A stretch of DNA of 64,000 nucleotides, from NCBI RefSeq assembly GCF_001953055.1, contig NZ_CP019044.1, forward strand, positions 186,001 to 250,000. Reading direction: 5' to 3'. Within the stretch, counting starts at the first letter, position 1, and every line of letters begins with the position of its first letter. The position numbers were made by a program, and so were the translations under genes. This document shows positions 40,912 through 50,055 of the stretch, piece by piece. This DNA is from Salaquimonas pukyongi (GTDB taxonomy: Bacteria > Pseudomonadota > Alphaproteobacteria > Rhizobiales > Rhizobiaceae). The notes under the pieces were generated by a model. It ran no database searches and was not told the origin of the DNA. It saw nothing but the letters and a program-made list of their open reading frames with translations.

Positions 40912-41903
40912 CTACAGCCCTTCCTGCGCCAGCAGGTTGGCCAGATTCGCCCGTGGTCTTGGACCGATCTGCTGAATGACTTCTGCTGCGGCCAGGCCGC
41001 CGATGCGGGCACAGTCTTCAAGGCTGCGCTCATGGGTGAGTCCGAAAAGAAAGCCTGCCGCATACAGATCTCCGGCGCCCGTGGTATCGACCAGTTTTTC
41101 GATTGGGTGGGCATCGACCGCATGGGTTTCCTCGCGGGTTACCACCACCGAACCCTTCTCGCTGCGGGTTACCGCCGCAAGCCGGCATTCGCCCCGGATC
41201 GCCGATAGCGCTTCCTCGAAGGAAGCGGTTTGATAAAGCGATTTGAGTTCATGCTCATTGGCAAAGACCACATCTACGGTCTTCGAGCGGACAAGATCGA
41301 GGAACTCGTCGCGGTATCGGTCGACGCAGAACGGGTCGGACAGCGTCATCGACATGCTTCGCCCGTTGGCATGGGCGATCTCCGCAGCCTTGCGGATGGC
41401 CTGTTTGGCGCGGGGCGGATCCCAAAGGTAGCCTTCGAAATAGGTTATGGCGGATGCCGCCACCACGGCTTCATCAATGTCTTCAGGGCCAAGTTCAACG
41501 CAAGCGCCGAGATAGGTGTTCATTGAGCGTTCGCCGTCCGGGGTGACGAAGATCATCGAGCGGGCCGTTGGGGGTCGCCAGCCAGCGGCTGCGTATCGAA
41601 ATGAACGCCGATCGCCCGCATGTCATGGGTAAAGATCGTTCCAAGCTGATCATCGCTGACCTTGCCGAAATACGCGGCCTTGCCGCCCAGGCCTGCAATG
41701 CCGGCCGCAGTGTTTCCTGCGCTTCCGCCCGATTGTTCCGTGGCAGGACCCATCGCCGCGTAGAGATGCTCGGCCCGATCGACATCGATCAGGTTCATGG
41801 CACCCTTGATGATGTTTTCGGAGACAAGAAAATCATCTTCGGCATAGGCGATAATGTCGACGATGGCGTTGCCGATGGTGAGCACATCGAAGGGTCCGGT
41901 CAT
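40912..41903 (-). pseudogene. PfkB-family adenosine kinase, frameshifted
   Basis: Two frames make one ribokinase-family protein of about 330 residues. The first (41903 to about 41575) has GNAIVDIIAYAEDDFL and SGGSAGNTAAGIAGLGG; the second, down to 40912, has MIFVTPDGERSMNTYLGA and the catalytic DTTGAGDLYAAGF. A run of five G at 41570-41574 (six expected) causes the shift: with one more base, PLAGDP reads on through PTARS into MIFVTP. Adenosine kinases phosphorylate adenosine to AMP. All active-site blocks are intact, so this may be a sequencing artefact. The gene is convergent with mutS. Confidence 0.85.
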
Positions 41904-42074
41904 GAAAGTCTCCAGGATATTTTGGGAAATTGCGAAGGGTCCGGCAGGTTGCCGGGCGCTTTCCCATATCGGCGCGTCGAATGCAAGCAGACACAGACCG
42001 GCCCCCTTGTGAAGCCGCCGCCGGTTTCCTATCTCGCAGGTGTCTGCGCACCACGCGCATGAGGAAAACAGATC

Positions 42075-42788
42075 ATGGTTATCGAATCCGCGCGCAAGGC
42101 GGCGGCAGGGCTTTTGAAGCCGAAGTTCCGCTCGGTTCTTTTAAAATCTGTCGGCCTGACGATCCTGCTGTTCATTGGTGCCTGGATCGGCATGGAAATG
42201 CTGTTTTCAGCCTTTCTGGCACCCATTCTCGGTCCCTGGCCCTGGGTTTCCACCGCGATTTTGTGGCTTATGAGCGCCGGGCTGATTGTCGGTGCGGGTT
42301 TTCTGCTGGCGCCGGTCACCGCCCTGGTTGCGGGCCTGTTTCTCGATGACGTGGCTGAACATGTCGAACGGGCACATTATGCAGCAGACGGGCAGGGCAC
42401 AGCCATGGCGCTGGGCCCTTCGATCTGGTTTGCCCTGCGCTTTACCTTTGTGGTAATTGCCGCCAACCTTGTCGCCCTGATGCTGGTGCTGCTGCCCGGC
42501 ATCAATGTGGCGATCTTCTTCCTGGTCAACGGCTATTTGCTCGGCCGCGAATATTTCATGTTCGCCGCCATGCGGTTTCGCAGCGAGGAAGACGCCAACG
42601 CCCTGCGCAAGGCAAATTCAAGCGCGATCTTCTTTGCCGGCCTGATCATCTCGGGCGTCATGGCTGTGCCGCTGCTCAATCTGGCAACGCCGGTATTTGC
42701 GGCCGGATTGATGGTGCACCTGCACAAGGCACTGGACCGCCGGTATCCCGATCCGGCCCGGCCTACACCCTTGGAAAACGTGGTCTAA
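42075..42788 (+). CDS. CysZ/EI24-type integral membrane protein
   Basis: A 237-residue membrane protein with about four to five hydrophobic segments and the EI24/CysZ-type motif LFLDDVAEHVERAHY followed by a long membrane stretch and GREYFMFAAMRFRS. CysZ in enterics imports sulfate, but this broader family in alphaproteobacteria has no assigned substrate. It is divergent from the adenosine kinase gene across a 171-bp gap without features I recognise. Its last four bases overlap the end of nth on the opposite strand. Confidence 0.85.
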   Translation: MVIESARKAAAGLLKPKFRSVLLKSVGLTILLFIGAWIGMEMLFSAFLAPILGPWPWVSTAILWLMSAGLIVGAGFLLAPVTALVAGLFLDDVAEHVERAHYAADGQGTAMALGPSIWFALRFTFVVIAANLVALMLVLLPGINVAIFFLVNGYLLGREYFMFAAMRFRSEEDANALRKANSSAIFFAGLIISGVMAVPLLNLATPVFAAGLMVHLHKALDRRYPDPARPTPLENVV

Positions 42789-43576
42789 TTCATCCCCGGC
42801 AGGGTCTGCTGGGGAATTGGCACGATGGAAGCCGGTACGTCACAGGTCTTTTCCTTCGACTTGCAGAGATCGGCGATGATGCAATGTTCGCAATCCGGTC
42901 TGCGCGCCTTGCAGGTATAGCGCCCGTGCAGAATCAGCCAGTGATGGGCATGATACAAAAACTCTTCTGGAATGATCCGCATCAGGATTTCTTCCACCTC
43001 GTCGGGGTTCTTGCCGGGCGCAAGGCCCAGCCGGTTGCCGATCCTGAAGATGTGCGTATCGACGGCCATGGTCGGGATGCCGAAGGCCATCGACATCACC
43101 ACATTGGCGGTTTTGCGGCCAACGCCCGGCAGTGTAACCAGCTGCTCGCGCGTTTGCGGCACTTCACCCCCGAATTCGTCAATCAGCTTGCGCGACAACG
43201 CGATCACGTTCTTTGCCTTGTTGCGGTAAAGCCCGATGGTCTTGATATGCTCGCGAACCTTCTCCTCCCCCAGCGCCAGCATTTTCTGCGGGGTATCGGC
43301 AACGGCAAACAGATGCTTTGTCGCCCGGTTTACCCCTTCATCGGTTGCCTGGGCTGAAAGCGCGACCGCCACCACCAGCGTGTACGGGTTGGTGTGGTAG
43401 AGTTCGCCTTTCGGTTCGGGCCTGAGTTCTTTGAATCGGCTGAAAATCTCCGTGATCTCTTCCCGGCTGTAGCGTGAACGCGGCAGGCGCTTTGCCGGCT
43501 TGCGTTGCTTGGGTTTTACTATTTCAGAACCGGTGGCAGGCTTTTCTGCGTTTTTGCCTTGGTCAGTTTTTTTCAT
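42785..43576 (-). CDS. nth: Endonuclease III
   Basis: A 263-residue base-excision glycosylase/AP lyase for oxidised pyrimidines. The helix-hairpin-helix with catalytic lysine is LPGVGRKTANVV, the catalytic aspartate is in VDTHIFRIGNRLGL, and the 4Fe-4S loop is complete (C-X6-C-X2-C-X5-C in CKARRPDCEHCIIADLC). A basic N-terminal extension (KPKQRKPAKRLPRSR) is usual in rhizobia. The frame is open far upstream, but the ATG at 43576 gives the family start. Confidence 0.95.
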   Translation of the reverse strand: MKKTDQGKNAEKPATGSEIVKPKQRKPAKRLPRSRYSREEITEIFSRFKELRPEPKGELYHTNPYTLVVAVALSAQATDEGVNRATKHLFAVADTPQKMLALGEEKVREHIKTIGLYRNKAKNVIALSRKLIDEFGGEVPQTREQLVTLPGVGRKTANVVMSMAFGIPTMAVDTHIFRIGNRLGLAPGKNPDEVEEILMRIIPEEFLYHAHHWLILHGRYTCKARRPDCEHCIIADLCKSKEKTCDVPASIVPIPQQTLPGMN

Positions 43577-43678
43577 GACGAGCTTTTCAACCGGTTGGTG
43601 GTGCCTGTAGGCTTGGGATGCAAACCTGATGAACATGGCGGGAGTGCAGGAAAATGAAAAGCCCCGCAGAGGCAAAGC

Positions 43679-44188
43679 ATGCAAAACGCTGTTGAAGAAC
43701 CGGACGGAGGTCTGTCGCCGGCGCGCGAAAACCCCATTTTTGCGGCCCGCCTGATCCCCCACCGCTCCCTGAGCAAGACGGGGTTCATCCTGCTGATGCT
43801 GTTTGTCGGTGTGACCTGCTTTGCCTCGGGCATCCTGTTCCTGTCCATGGGAGCATGGCCGGTATTCGCCTTTTTCGGCCTTGATGCCTTGCTGATTTGG
43901 GGCGCATTCAAGCTCAACTACCGGTCCGCGCGCGCCTTTGAAGAGATTGCCGTATGGCATGACGGAATAGAGTTCCGCCAAGTTTCACCGGCGGGCCGCG
44001 CACAGACCCATCGTTTCAACCCGTTCTGGACACGCTTTGTCGTCGAGCGCCATGAGGAATTCGGTATCATGCGCATGGCCTTGCGCGAAAAAGGCCGGGA
44101 ATTTGACATCGGCTCTTTTCTCAACCCGCCGGACCGCGCCAGTTTTGCCGTGGCGTTCGATGCAGCGCTTGCCAGGGCCCGGCTATAG
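43679..44188 (+). CDS. DUF2244 membrane protein
   Basis: A 169-residue protein with two close membrane helices (about 36-55 and 62-80) followed by a soluble domain. FAARLIPHRSLSKTGF at the start and HRFNPFWTRFVVERHEEFG in the middle fit the DUF2244 family, whose function is unknown. It is divergent from nth with a 102-bp gap. The pair nth-DUF2244 is common in rhizobia from memory. Confidence 0.87.
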   Translation: MQNAVEEPDGGLSPARENPIFAARLIPHRSLSKTGFILLMLFVGVTCFASGILFLSMGAWPVFAFFGLDALLIWGAFKLNYRSARAFEEIAVWHDGIEFRQVSPAGRAQTHRFNPFWTRFVVERHEEFGIMRMALREKGREFDIGSFLNPPDRASFAVAFDAALARARL

Positions 44189-44291
44189 CAACCGGCCGGT
44201 ATAACTGCCGGCAGCAAGAATCGGGTGGCGGTGCGACGGCGCGAAAGCTAGGTTTTGCGCCAGATGCAATCGCTCAAGCGGAGCCTGACAG

Positions 44292-45164
44292 GTGACTTAT
44301 CTCTACCAGAACATTGACGGTGATTATCAGACCGTACGCCGGGTGGTCGAACTGATTTCGGAGAACTGGCAGGAGCAGCCGGATCTCAATTCCCTGGCAA
44401 ATGCGGTCGGCAAGTCGCCGACGCAATTGCAGAAACTGTTCACCCGCTGGGCCGGGCTTTCCCCAAAAGCCTTCCTGCAGGCGGTTACCCTCGATCATGC
44501 CAAGCGGCTGCTCGGCGGTGACCTGCCCCTGCTTGATGCAAGCTACGAGCTGGGCTTGTCCGGGCCGGGCCGACTGCATGATCTTTTCGTCACCCATGTT
44601 GCCATGTCGCCCGGTGCCTACAAGGCAAGGGGCGAGGGGCTGGACATAGCCTATGGCTTTCACCCCAGCCCCTTTGGAACCGCTTTGATCATGGCAACCG
44701 AGATGGGAATGACAGGCCTTGCCTTCTGTGATCCCGGCGGGGAAAAGGAAGCACTTGAGGACATGAAGAGCCGCTGGCCCCGGGCGCGCTATACCAGCGA
44801 CCCGGCAAAAACCGCGCCCTATGCTGTGCGCAGTTTTGATCCGCAGCGCTGGAAGCCGGACGATCCGCTGCGCGTGGTGATGATCGGCACCGATTTTGAA
44901 ATTCGTGTGTGGGAGGGTTTGCTGTCCATTCCGCTCGGCAATGCCGAAACCTACTCGGCGCTGGGTGAACGGATCGGCAAGCCGGCCCCGCGTGCCGTGG
45001 GCCGTGCGGTTGGCCGCAATCCGATTTCCTTTGTGGTGCCCTGCCACAGGGTGCTCGGCAAATCAGGCGCCCTGACAGGCTATCACTGGGGACTTACGCG
45101 CAAACGTGCCATTCTCGGCTGGGAATCGGGCATGGCGGGCAGTGTTAGTGAAAACGCCGCCTGA
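44292..45164 (+). CDS. Ada-like protein: AraC-type HTH plus O6-methylguanine-DNA methyltransferase
   Basis: A 290-residue two-domain protein. Residues about 10-110 are an AraC-type helix-turn-helix (LNSLANAVGKSPTQLQKLFTRWAGLSPKAFLQ). The C-terminal MGMT domain has the alkyl-acceptor motif VPCHRVLG preceded by NAETYSALGERIGKPAPRAVGRAVGRNPI. The N-terminal zinc-thiolate domain that senses methyl phosphotriesters in E. coli Ada is absent, so it can repair O6-methylguanine but cannot be switched on in the E. coli way. The start is a GTG at 44292. Confidence 0.92.
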   Translation: MTYLYQNIDGDYQTVRRVVELISENWQEQPDLNSLANAVGKSPTQLQKLFTRWAGLSPKAFLQAVTLDHAKRLLGGDLPLLDASYELGLSGPGRLHDLFVTHVAMSPGAYKARGEGLDIAYGFHPSPFGTALIMATEMGMTGLAFCDPGGEKEALEDMKSRWPRARYTSDPAKTAPYAVRSFDPQRWKPDDPLRVVMIGTDFEIRVWEGLLSIPLGNAETYSALGERIGKPAPRAVGRAVGRNPISFVVPCHRVLGKSGALTGYHWGLTRKRAILGWESGMAGSVSENAA

Positions 45165-45176
45165 AGAAGATTTTGC

Positions 45177-45560
45177 TTATTCTTCCAGAATGCGCAGGGT
45201 GCAGGCGCCGCGGGCGACCGGCAGGTCCTCGCTGTCCTGCCAGCACACCACATCCATGAAGGCAACACGCCGGGCAATCCGCATCACGCTGCCGCGGGCG
45301 TAAAGGTCGGAATCCTTTGTGACACGCAGATAGTCGATCGACGACGTGGTCAGTTCAAGCTTTGCGCGCCTGCCCTTGTGGGCAAGCTCATGGTCGAGCG
45401 TCTTTTCGGCGGTGTGCTCAATCAGCGAACCGACCACGCCGCCGTGAATGGAGCGGATCAGCGGATTGCCGAGATGATGCTCCTGAAACGCAACCTTCCA
45501 GCAGCTGTTCTCTTCCACGGGAGCAAAAGCGAACCAGGTTTCGGCGGGGGTGGTGTTCAT
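45177..45560 (-). CDS. PaaI-type hot-dog thioesterase (first of two)
   Basis: A 127-residue hot-dog fold protein of the PaaI/YdiI group, which hydrolyse acyl- or aryl-CoA thioesters. The catalytic region is RSIHGGVVGSLIEHTAEKTLDHE, with HGG and a following Glu in place of the more usual HGG..A..D pattern, and IDYLRVTKDSDLYARGSVMR in the second half. Its start overlaps the stop of the next upstream hot-dog gene by four bases. The substrate is unknown. It is convergent with the Ada-like gene. Confidence 0.87.
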   Translation of the reverse strand: MNTTPAETWFAFAPVEENSCWKVAFQEHHLGNPLIRSIHGGVVGSLIEHTAEKTLDHELAHKGRRAKLELTTSSIDYLRVTKDSDLYARGSVMRIARRVAFMDVVCWQDSEDLPVARGACTLRILEE

Positions 45561-46012
45561 ATCCGGCTTTCCTCAGACCGGTCACGGATCGATGTGGCGC
45601 GCGTGCCGATCATGAAGGTGCCCGTGGCAATGGCGACCGGTTCTTCATTCTTGTCGAGCAGTTCGCCCGTCACATAGGCAAGGCTGTTATGGACGGAAAC
45701 ACACACCGCCTTGCCCTTGATCGTCTCTCCGGCGGACGGCCGGCGCAGATGATTAACGGAGAGTCCAACAGTTGCGATCGGCACCAGCTTCTCAAGGCTG
45801 CCCATGACCGCTCCGCCCATGATCGAATCAAGGACGATGGTGGCAAAGCCGGTATGCAGACTGCTCATTTCAGGGTCGTGCACCAGGTCCTGCGGCGCTT
45901 CGATGCAAACCCGAACCGTATTGCCCGCCGAGCCGGTGAAATCGGCCTGTACCTTGCTTGCAAGCGGATGATGGCTTGAAAAGAAAACCTGAATCGGATG
46001 CAAGTCCGTCAT
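45557..46012 (-). CDS. PaaI-type hot-dog thioesterase (second of two)
   Basis: A 151-residue hot-dog fold protein related to its overlapping neighbour. The core motif is SSLHTGFATIVLDSIMGGAVMGSLEK, followed by VGLSVNHLRRPSAGETIKGKAVCVS. HTG with a downstream Asp fits the PaaI catalytic arrangement. The four-base overlap suggests coupled translation and a possible hetero-oligomer with the 127-residue partner. The 140 bp before it (46013-46152) hold no gene. Confidence 0.87.
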   Translation of the reverse strand: MTDLHPIQVFFSSHHPLASKVQADFTGSAGNTVRVCIEAPQDLVHDPEMSSLHTGFATIVLDSIMGGAVMGSLEKLVPIATVGLSVNHLRRPSAGETIKGKAVCVSVHNSLAYVTGELLDKNEEPVAIATGTFMIGTRATSIRDRSEESRI

Positions 46013-46152
46013 GCTGCCGCGCTTTTTTCCTGTGTGAACAAATAACTGGCCGAGAACGGCATGCCTGGCAAGGCTGCCAACCGGTGCCCAAATTGATTGA
46101 CCTTTTCGTAAACGTCAATACCCCATCGCTACCCGCGCCAACCCTTTTGCGG

Positions 46153-46794
46153 TTAGTGGGCCTTGGACATGTCCCCCAGAACTTTCTTGTCCGCAACGGT
46201 GGAATCGGCATTGAGGCGGTAGACCATTGGAACGCCGGTGGCCAGGTTCAGCCCGGTCACTTCCTCCTTTGAAAGACGGTCCAGGATCATCACAAGCGAG
46301 CGCAGGGAATTGCCGTGCGCGGCAACCAGTACCGTCTGGCCTGAAAGCACACGGGGAAGAATCTCCTGCATGTAATAGGGCCAAACCCGTGCACCGGTAT
46401 CGCGCAGCGATTCGCCTTCTTCTCCGGGCGGCGGCACATCATAGGAGCGGCGCCAGATGTGAACCTGCTCCTCGCCCCATTTTTTCCGTGCGTCGTCCTT
46501 GTTCAGACCGGCGAGATCGCCGTAATTACGCTCGTTCAGTGCCTGGTCGTGAATGGTCTCAAGGGTGCTTTGATCCAACTCGTCCAGGATGATCTGGCAG
46601 GTTTTTTCGGCCCGCCGCAGCACGCTGGTAAAGGCGATGTCGAAATGAAGGCCTTCCTGCCGCAGCACCTTGCCGGCCTCGTGGGCCTCGGCAAAGCCCT
46701 GCTCGGTCAGGTCCGGATCCCGCCATCCGGTAAACAGGTTTTTCAGGTTCCACTCGCTCTGGCCATGCCGGACCAGCACCATCGTTCCGCTCAT
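46153..46794 (-). CDS. gpmA: 2,3-bisphosphoglycerate-dependent phosphoglycerate mutase
   Basis: A 213-residue glycolytic enzyme that interconverts 3- and 2-phosphoglycerate. The phospho-histidine motif is [19 protein letters not shown], the substrate block is [39 protein letters not shown], and the second histidine is in [10 protein letters not shown]. It is slightly shorter than enteric GpmA, as usual in rhizobia. It follows dapB by 30 bp; dapB-gpmA is a known rhizobial pair. Confidence 0.95.
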   Translation of the reverse strand: MSGTMVLVRHGQSEWNLKNLFTGWRDPDLTEQGFAEAHEAGKVLRQEGLHFDIAFTSVLRRAEKTCQIILDELDQSTLETIHDQALNERNYGDLAGLNKDDARKKWGEEQVHIWRRSYDVPPPGEEGESLRDTGARVWPYYMQEILPRVLSGQTVLVAAHGNSLRSLVMILDRLSKEEVTGLNLATGVPMVYRLNADSTVADKKVLGDMSKAH

Positions 46795-46824
46795 TGTCTT
46801 TGTCGCTCTTTTGCTGGGTTAAAG

Positions 46825-47631
46825 TCAGTTGCCAAGGCCAAGCACGTTACGCATTGAGTACAGTCCGGGTGCCTTGCCTTTTGCCCAGAGCGCAGCCCTT
46901 ACCGCCCCCATGGCGAAGTTCATGCGGTCCTGTGCGATATGGGCAAGTTCGATCCGCTCGCCTTCGCCGGCGAAAATGACCTTGTGTTCGCCGACCACCG
47001 AACCACCGCGCAGGGTTGCAAACCCGATCGGCCCTGCAGGCCGCGGGCCGGTGTGCCCGTCGCGCACCCTTACGCTGTTTTCCTCAAGTTCGATGCAGCG
47101 CCCGTCAGCGGCTGCCTGACCCAGCAGCAGGGCAGTGCCCGATGGGGCATCGACCTTGTGTTTGTGGTGCATTTCCACCACTTCGATGTCGAACATGTCG
47201 CCATCCAGCGCCTTTGCCGCCTGCTCCACCAGAACCGCGAGCATATTCACCCCCAGGCTCATATTGCCGGACTTGACGATGGTAGCGTGCTGTGCGGCCG
47301 CCTTGATGGCGCCCTCGTCCCCGGCGCTGCAGCCGGTTGTCCCGATAATGTGCGCGATGCGCGCCTGAGCCGCATAACCGGCAAATTCCACCGTTGCGGC
47401 AGGTGCGGAAAAGTCGATGATGCCGTCCGCCTTGGCAATGGCCGGAAGCGGGTCGGCGGTAATTGCCACTCCCATCGGACCAAGGCCCGAGATCTCACCG
47501 GCATCGCGGCCGATCATCGGGCTGTCCTTGTGTTCAAGCGCCGCATGCAGTTGGCAATCCGCGTTCTGGCTGATTGCCCTGATGAGTGTCTGCCCCATGC
47601 GTCCGGACGCGCCGGTTACCACCAGTTTCAT
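46825..47631 (-). CDS. dapB: 4-hydroxy-tetrahydrodipicolinate reductase
   Basis: A 268-residue NAD(P)H-dependent reductase of lysine and diaminopimelate synthesis. The nucleotide-binding loop is [10 protein letters not shown] (5-14), followed by [31 protein letters not shown], and the catalytic block [56 protein letters not shown] completes the signature. It overlaps the preceding ABC exporter gene by four bases (ATGA type) and is followed by gpmA. Confidence 0.96.
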   Translation of the reverse strand: MKLVVTGASGRMGQTLIRAISQNADCQLHAALEHKDSPMIGRDAGEISGLGPMGVAITADPLPAIAKADGIIDFSAPAATVEFAGYAAQARIAHIIGTTGCSAGDEGAIKAAAQHATIVKSGNMSLGVNMLAVLVEQAAKALDGDMFDIEVVEMHHKHKVDAPSGTALLLGQAAADGRCIELEENSVRVRDGHTGPRPAGPIGFATLRGGSVVGEHKVIFAGEGERIELAHIAQDRMNFAMGAVRAALWAKGKAPGLYSMRNVLGLGN

Positions 47632-49556
47632 GTGCGTTTCCCGTCTTTTGCCGCCGCCCCTTTTCCGGACGCGCCGGCTTTTGTCTTTGCGGCAGCTTTC
47701 TTCCGCCTTGCGGGCGCTTCTGTGCGCACCTCGCTGTCTGTATCGTCATCGGCGTCAATATCCAGCGCGCCCATGCGGTACAGCCTTGCATAGATACCCT
47801 TGGGCTTTCTGACCAGCGTGCGGTGTTTGCCTTCCTCGCGGATTACTCCCTTGTCGATGACAATGATCTTGTCGGCATTTCGAATGGTGGAAAGACGGTG
47901 CGCGATGACGATTGTGGTGCGGCCTTTCATCAGCCCTTCCAGCGCCGACTGGACGGCTTTTTCCGATTCATTGTCGAGGGCGGAGGTCGCTTCATCGAGC
48001 AGCAGAATGGGAGCATCCCGCAAAATTGCGCGGGCAATGGACAGGCGTTGTTTCTGGCCTCCCGAGAGATTGGACCCCATCTCTCCCACCGGCGTGTCAT
48101 AGCCCTCCGGCATATCGGAAATGAAATCGTGGGCCTGCGCCTTTTTTGCTGCTTCGACAATCTCGTCCAGGCTGGCGCCGGGCCGGCCATACTGAATGTT
48201 GTCGGCAATCGTGCCTTCAAACAATACCGGACTTTGCGACACGAAGGATGTCTTGAGCCGCAACCCGTGCACCTTTACATCGGCAATGTTCTGGCCATCG
48301 ACGAGAATGCGTCCTTTTTCAAGATCGTGAAACCGCAGAATGGTGTTGATGATGGTCGACTTGCCGCCCCCTGAAGGGCCGACCAGCGCCGTAACCTCAC
48401 CGGCCTTGGCGGTAAAGGAGACATCGTGCAGTACCGTGTCGATGCCGTCATAGGAGAAGGTGACATGATCAAATTCGATCTCTCCGCCACTAATGTCTAT
48501 CGCCTTGGCGCCCGGTTTGTCGGACTGGCGCGGGGGCGTGTCGAGCAGCTCATACAGCATGCGCGCATTGACCAGGGATTTTTCGAACTGCACCCTGAAG
48601 GAAGCAATGCGCCTGGCCGGGTCGTAGGCCAGCATTGCGGCGGCGAGAAACGAGAGCAGGGCGCCCGGATTGCCGTCGAGTGCGATAACGCGCCAGCCGC
48701 CAAATGCCACGGCGCCGGCAATGGCAAATCCGCCCAGGGTTTCCGTCAGCGGCTTGGTGCGGGCATTGACCAGGGCAATCGTGTTGGCCTGTTTTTCGGC
48801 CTTCTCGATCAGCTTGCTGAGATTGTCCTTAAGCTGCTCTTCCATCGTGAAGGCCTTGACGACGGAGATGCCTTGCGCCGTCTCGATCATGTTGGAGACA
48901 ACCTGGGCATTGACGTTCACTTCCTTGCGGGAAAGCTGTTTTACCTTCTTGACGTATCGCGAGATGACATAGGCGGCGATCGGCATCACCACCAGCGATC
49001 CCACGCTCATCAGCGGATCCTGCCAGACCATGACAAAAATCAGCGCGATGAGGGTTAAAAGATCCCGCGCAAAGGTCGTGATAATGGTGTTCAGCATGTT
49101 CTGAACACCGCTGATGTTGCGATTGATCTGGCCGACAAGAAATCCGGACCGCGTATCGGAGAAAAATCCGACGCCAAGCTTCAGCAGGTGGTCGAAGGCG
49201 CGTTTTTGGTACCGGGCCACCATGTTGTTGGCGATGCGCTTCAAGAGCACTTCCTGGCCAAAGCTGGCCATGCCCTTGAGAAAGAACACCAGCAGAATGA
49301 TGCCGGCAATGGAGTAGGCGGCCGACAGTTTCTTGTCGTCGAAAACCTCGTTGACCACATCCTTGATGATGTAGGCGCTGAACGCCGTTGTCCCGGCCAC
49401 GACCACCATGCAGATAATCGCCAGCACATAGCTGTTTCGGTAGATGGCGAAGTTTTCGGAGAAAATCCGCTGCACGACACGGAAGGCGCTTTCGTCCTCA
49501 TACATCGGTGCCGCCGTCAGCGGTTTTTCCGCTGCAGGCTGCGCCTCATTCGGCAT
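47628..49556 (-). CDS. ABC exporter, MsbA-like (fused membrane and ATPase domains)
   Basis: A 642-residue half-transporter. Six membrane helices (about 35-330) precede the ATPase with Walker [10 protein letters not shown], signature LSGGQKQR, Walker [13 protein letters not shown] and the switch His in VIAHRLST. An alanine/lysine-rich tail of about 40 residues ends the protein. MsbA-like exporters of rhizobia often move lipids or glycans, but the substrate cannot be assigned here. The ATG at 49556 is chosen; a TTG 12 codons upstream is possible. It overlaps dapB. Confidence 0.93.
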   Translation of the reverse strand: MPNEAQPAAEKPLTAAPMYEDESAFRVVQRIFSENFAIYRNSYVLAIICMVVVAGTTAFSAYIIKDVVNEVFDDKKLSAAYSIAGIILLVFFLKGMASFGQEVLLKRIANNMVARYQKRAFDHLLKLGVGFFSDTRSGFLVGQINRNISGVQNMLNTIITTFARDLLTLIALIFVMVWQDPLMSVGSLVVMPIAAYVISRYVKKVKQLSRKEVNVNAQVVSNMIETAQGISVVKAFTMEEQLKDNLSKLIEKAEKQANTIALVNARTKPLTETLGGFAIAGAVAFGGWRVIALDGNPGALLSFLAAAMLAYDPARRIASFRVQFEKSLVNARMLYELLDTPPRQSDKPGAKAIDISGGEIEFDHVTFSYDGIDTVLHDVSFTAKAGEVTALVGPSGGGKSTIINTILRFHDLEKGRILVDGQNIADVKVHGLRLKTSFVSQSPVLFEGTIADNIQYGRPGASLDEIVEAAKKAQAHDFISDMPEGYDTPVGEMGSNLSGGQKQRLSIARAILRDAPILLLDEATSALDNESEKAVQSALEGLMKGRTTIVIAHRLSTIRNADKIIVIDKGVIREEGKHRTLVRKPKGIYARLYRMGALDIDADDDTDSEVRTEAPARRKKAAAKTKAGASGKGAAAKDGKRT

Positions 49557-50055
49557 CGCGCTTTCGGCTTTTTTGTCGTTTTTTTGCGGCAACGGACTGG
49601 ATCGAATTTGGTGGTCGGGGCTTTTGCTCGGAGATGATAACGAAAACCGTTGGCCGCAACCGGCCGGGCGGTTCTCTCGCTGCGGCGTTTCATACAGAAG
49701 CGGGGCCCGTTTGCATAGCGCTCACATGAGCTCCGGCAGAATTGTTGCAAGCAGGCGCCCGGCGGCCCCTGCCCGGCGCCATGAAGGGGTGCTGGCTTGG
49801 CCGAACCGTACGTTCTGCCGGGATCCTTGCCGCTACCCACAGCCATCTGCAGTCCGGCAAAATTATGTAGGCATCCACCGGCAACCATGCAAGAATAACG
49901 CTTGGCGGGCCTGTGATCCGGCGCCCGCAGGAGCGGATTTGACTGGAGGAATTGGTCTCAGGACTCCTGCAATGGCGGTACGGCCCCGAACAGCCGGGTG
50001 CAAATACCTCATCCGCCGAAAGCTCAAAACACAAGTATCGAAACAGGGAAGAGAC
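49557..50055. other. 499-bp intergenic region between the ABC exporter and the BMP gene
   Basis: This divergent region holds no gene I can support. The frame of the downstream BMP gene is open throughout, but the translation is rich in Arg, Trp and Cys with no signal peptide or domain, so it is not coding. It must contain promoters for both neighbours; TTGACT at 49939-49944 is one possible -35 box. I see no tRNA or known riboswitch. Confidence 0.5.

Noticed and set aside
46096-46119. ATTGAC-N12-GTCAAT inverted repeat downstream of gpmA
   Set aside because: The arms are only 6 bp and the TTGAC hexamer is common in promoters; I see nothing that separates it from chance.
49444-50055. In-frame N-terminal extension of the BMP gene by about 200 codons
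   Set aside because: The extension overlaps the ABC exporter gene, is rich in Arg, Trp and Cys and shows no domain, while the signal peptide begins exactly at the ATG 50056 with a good ribosome site.
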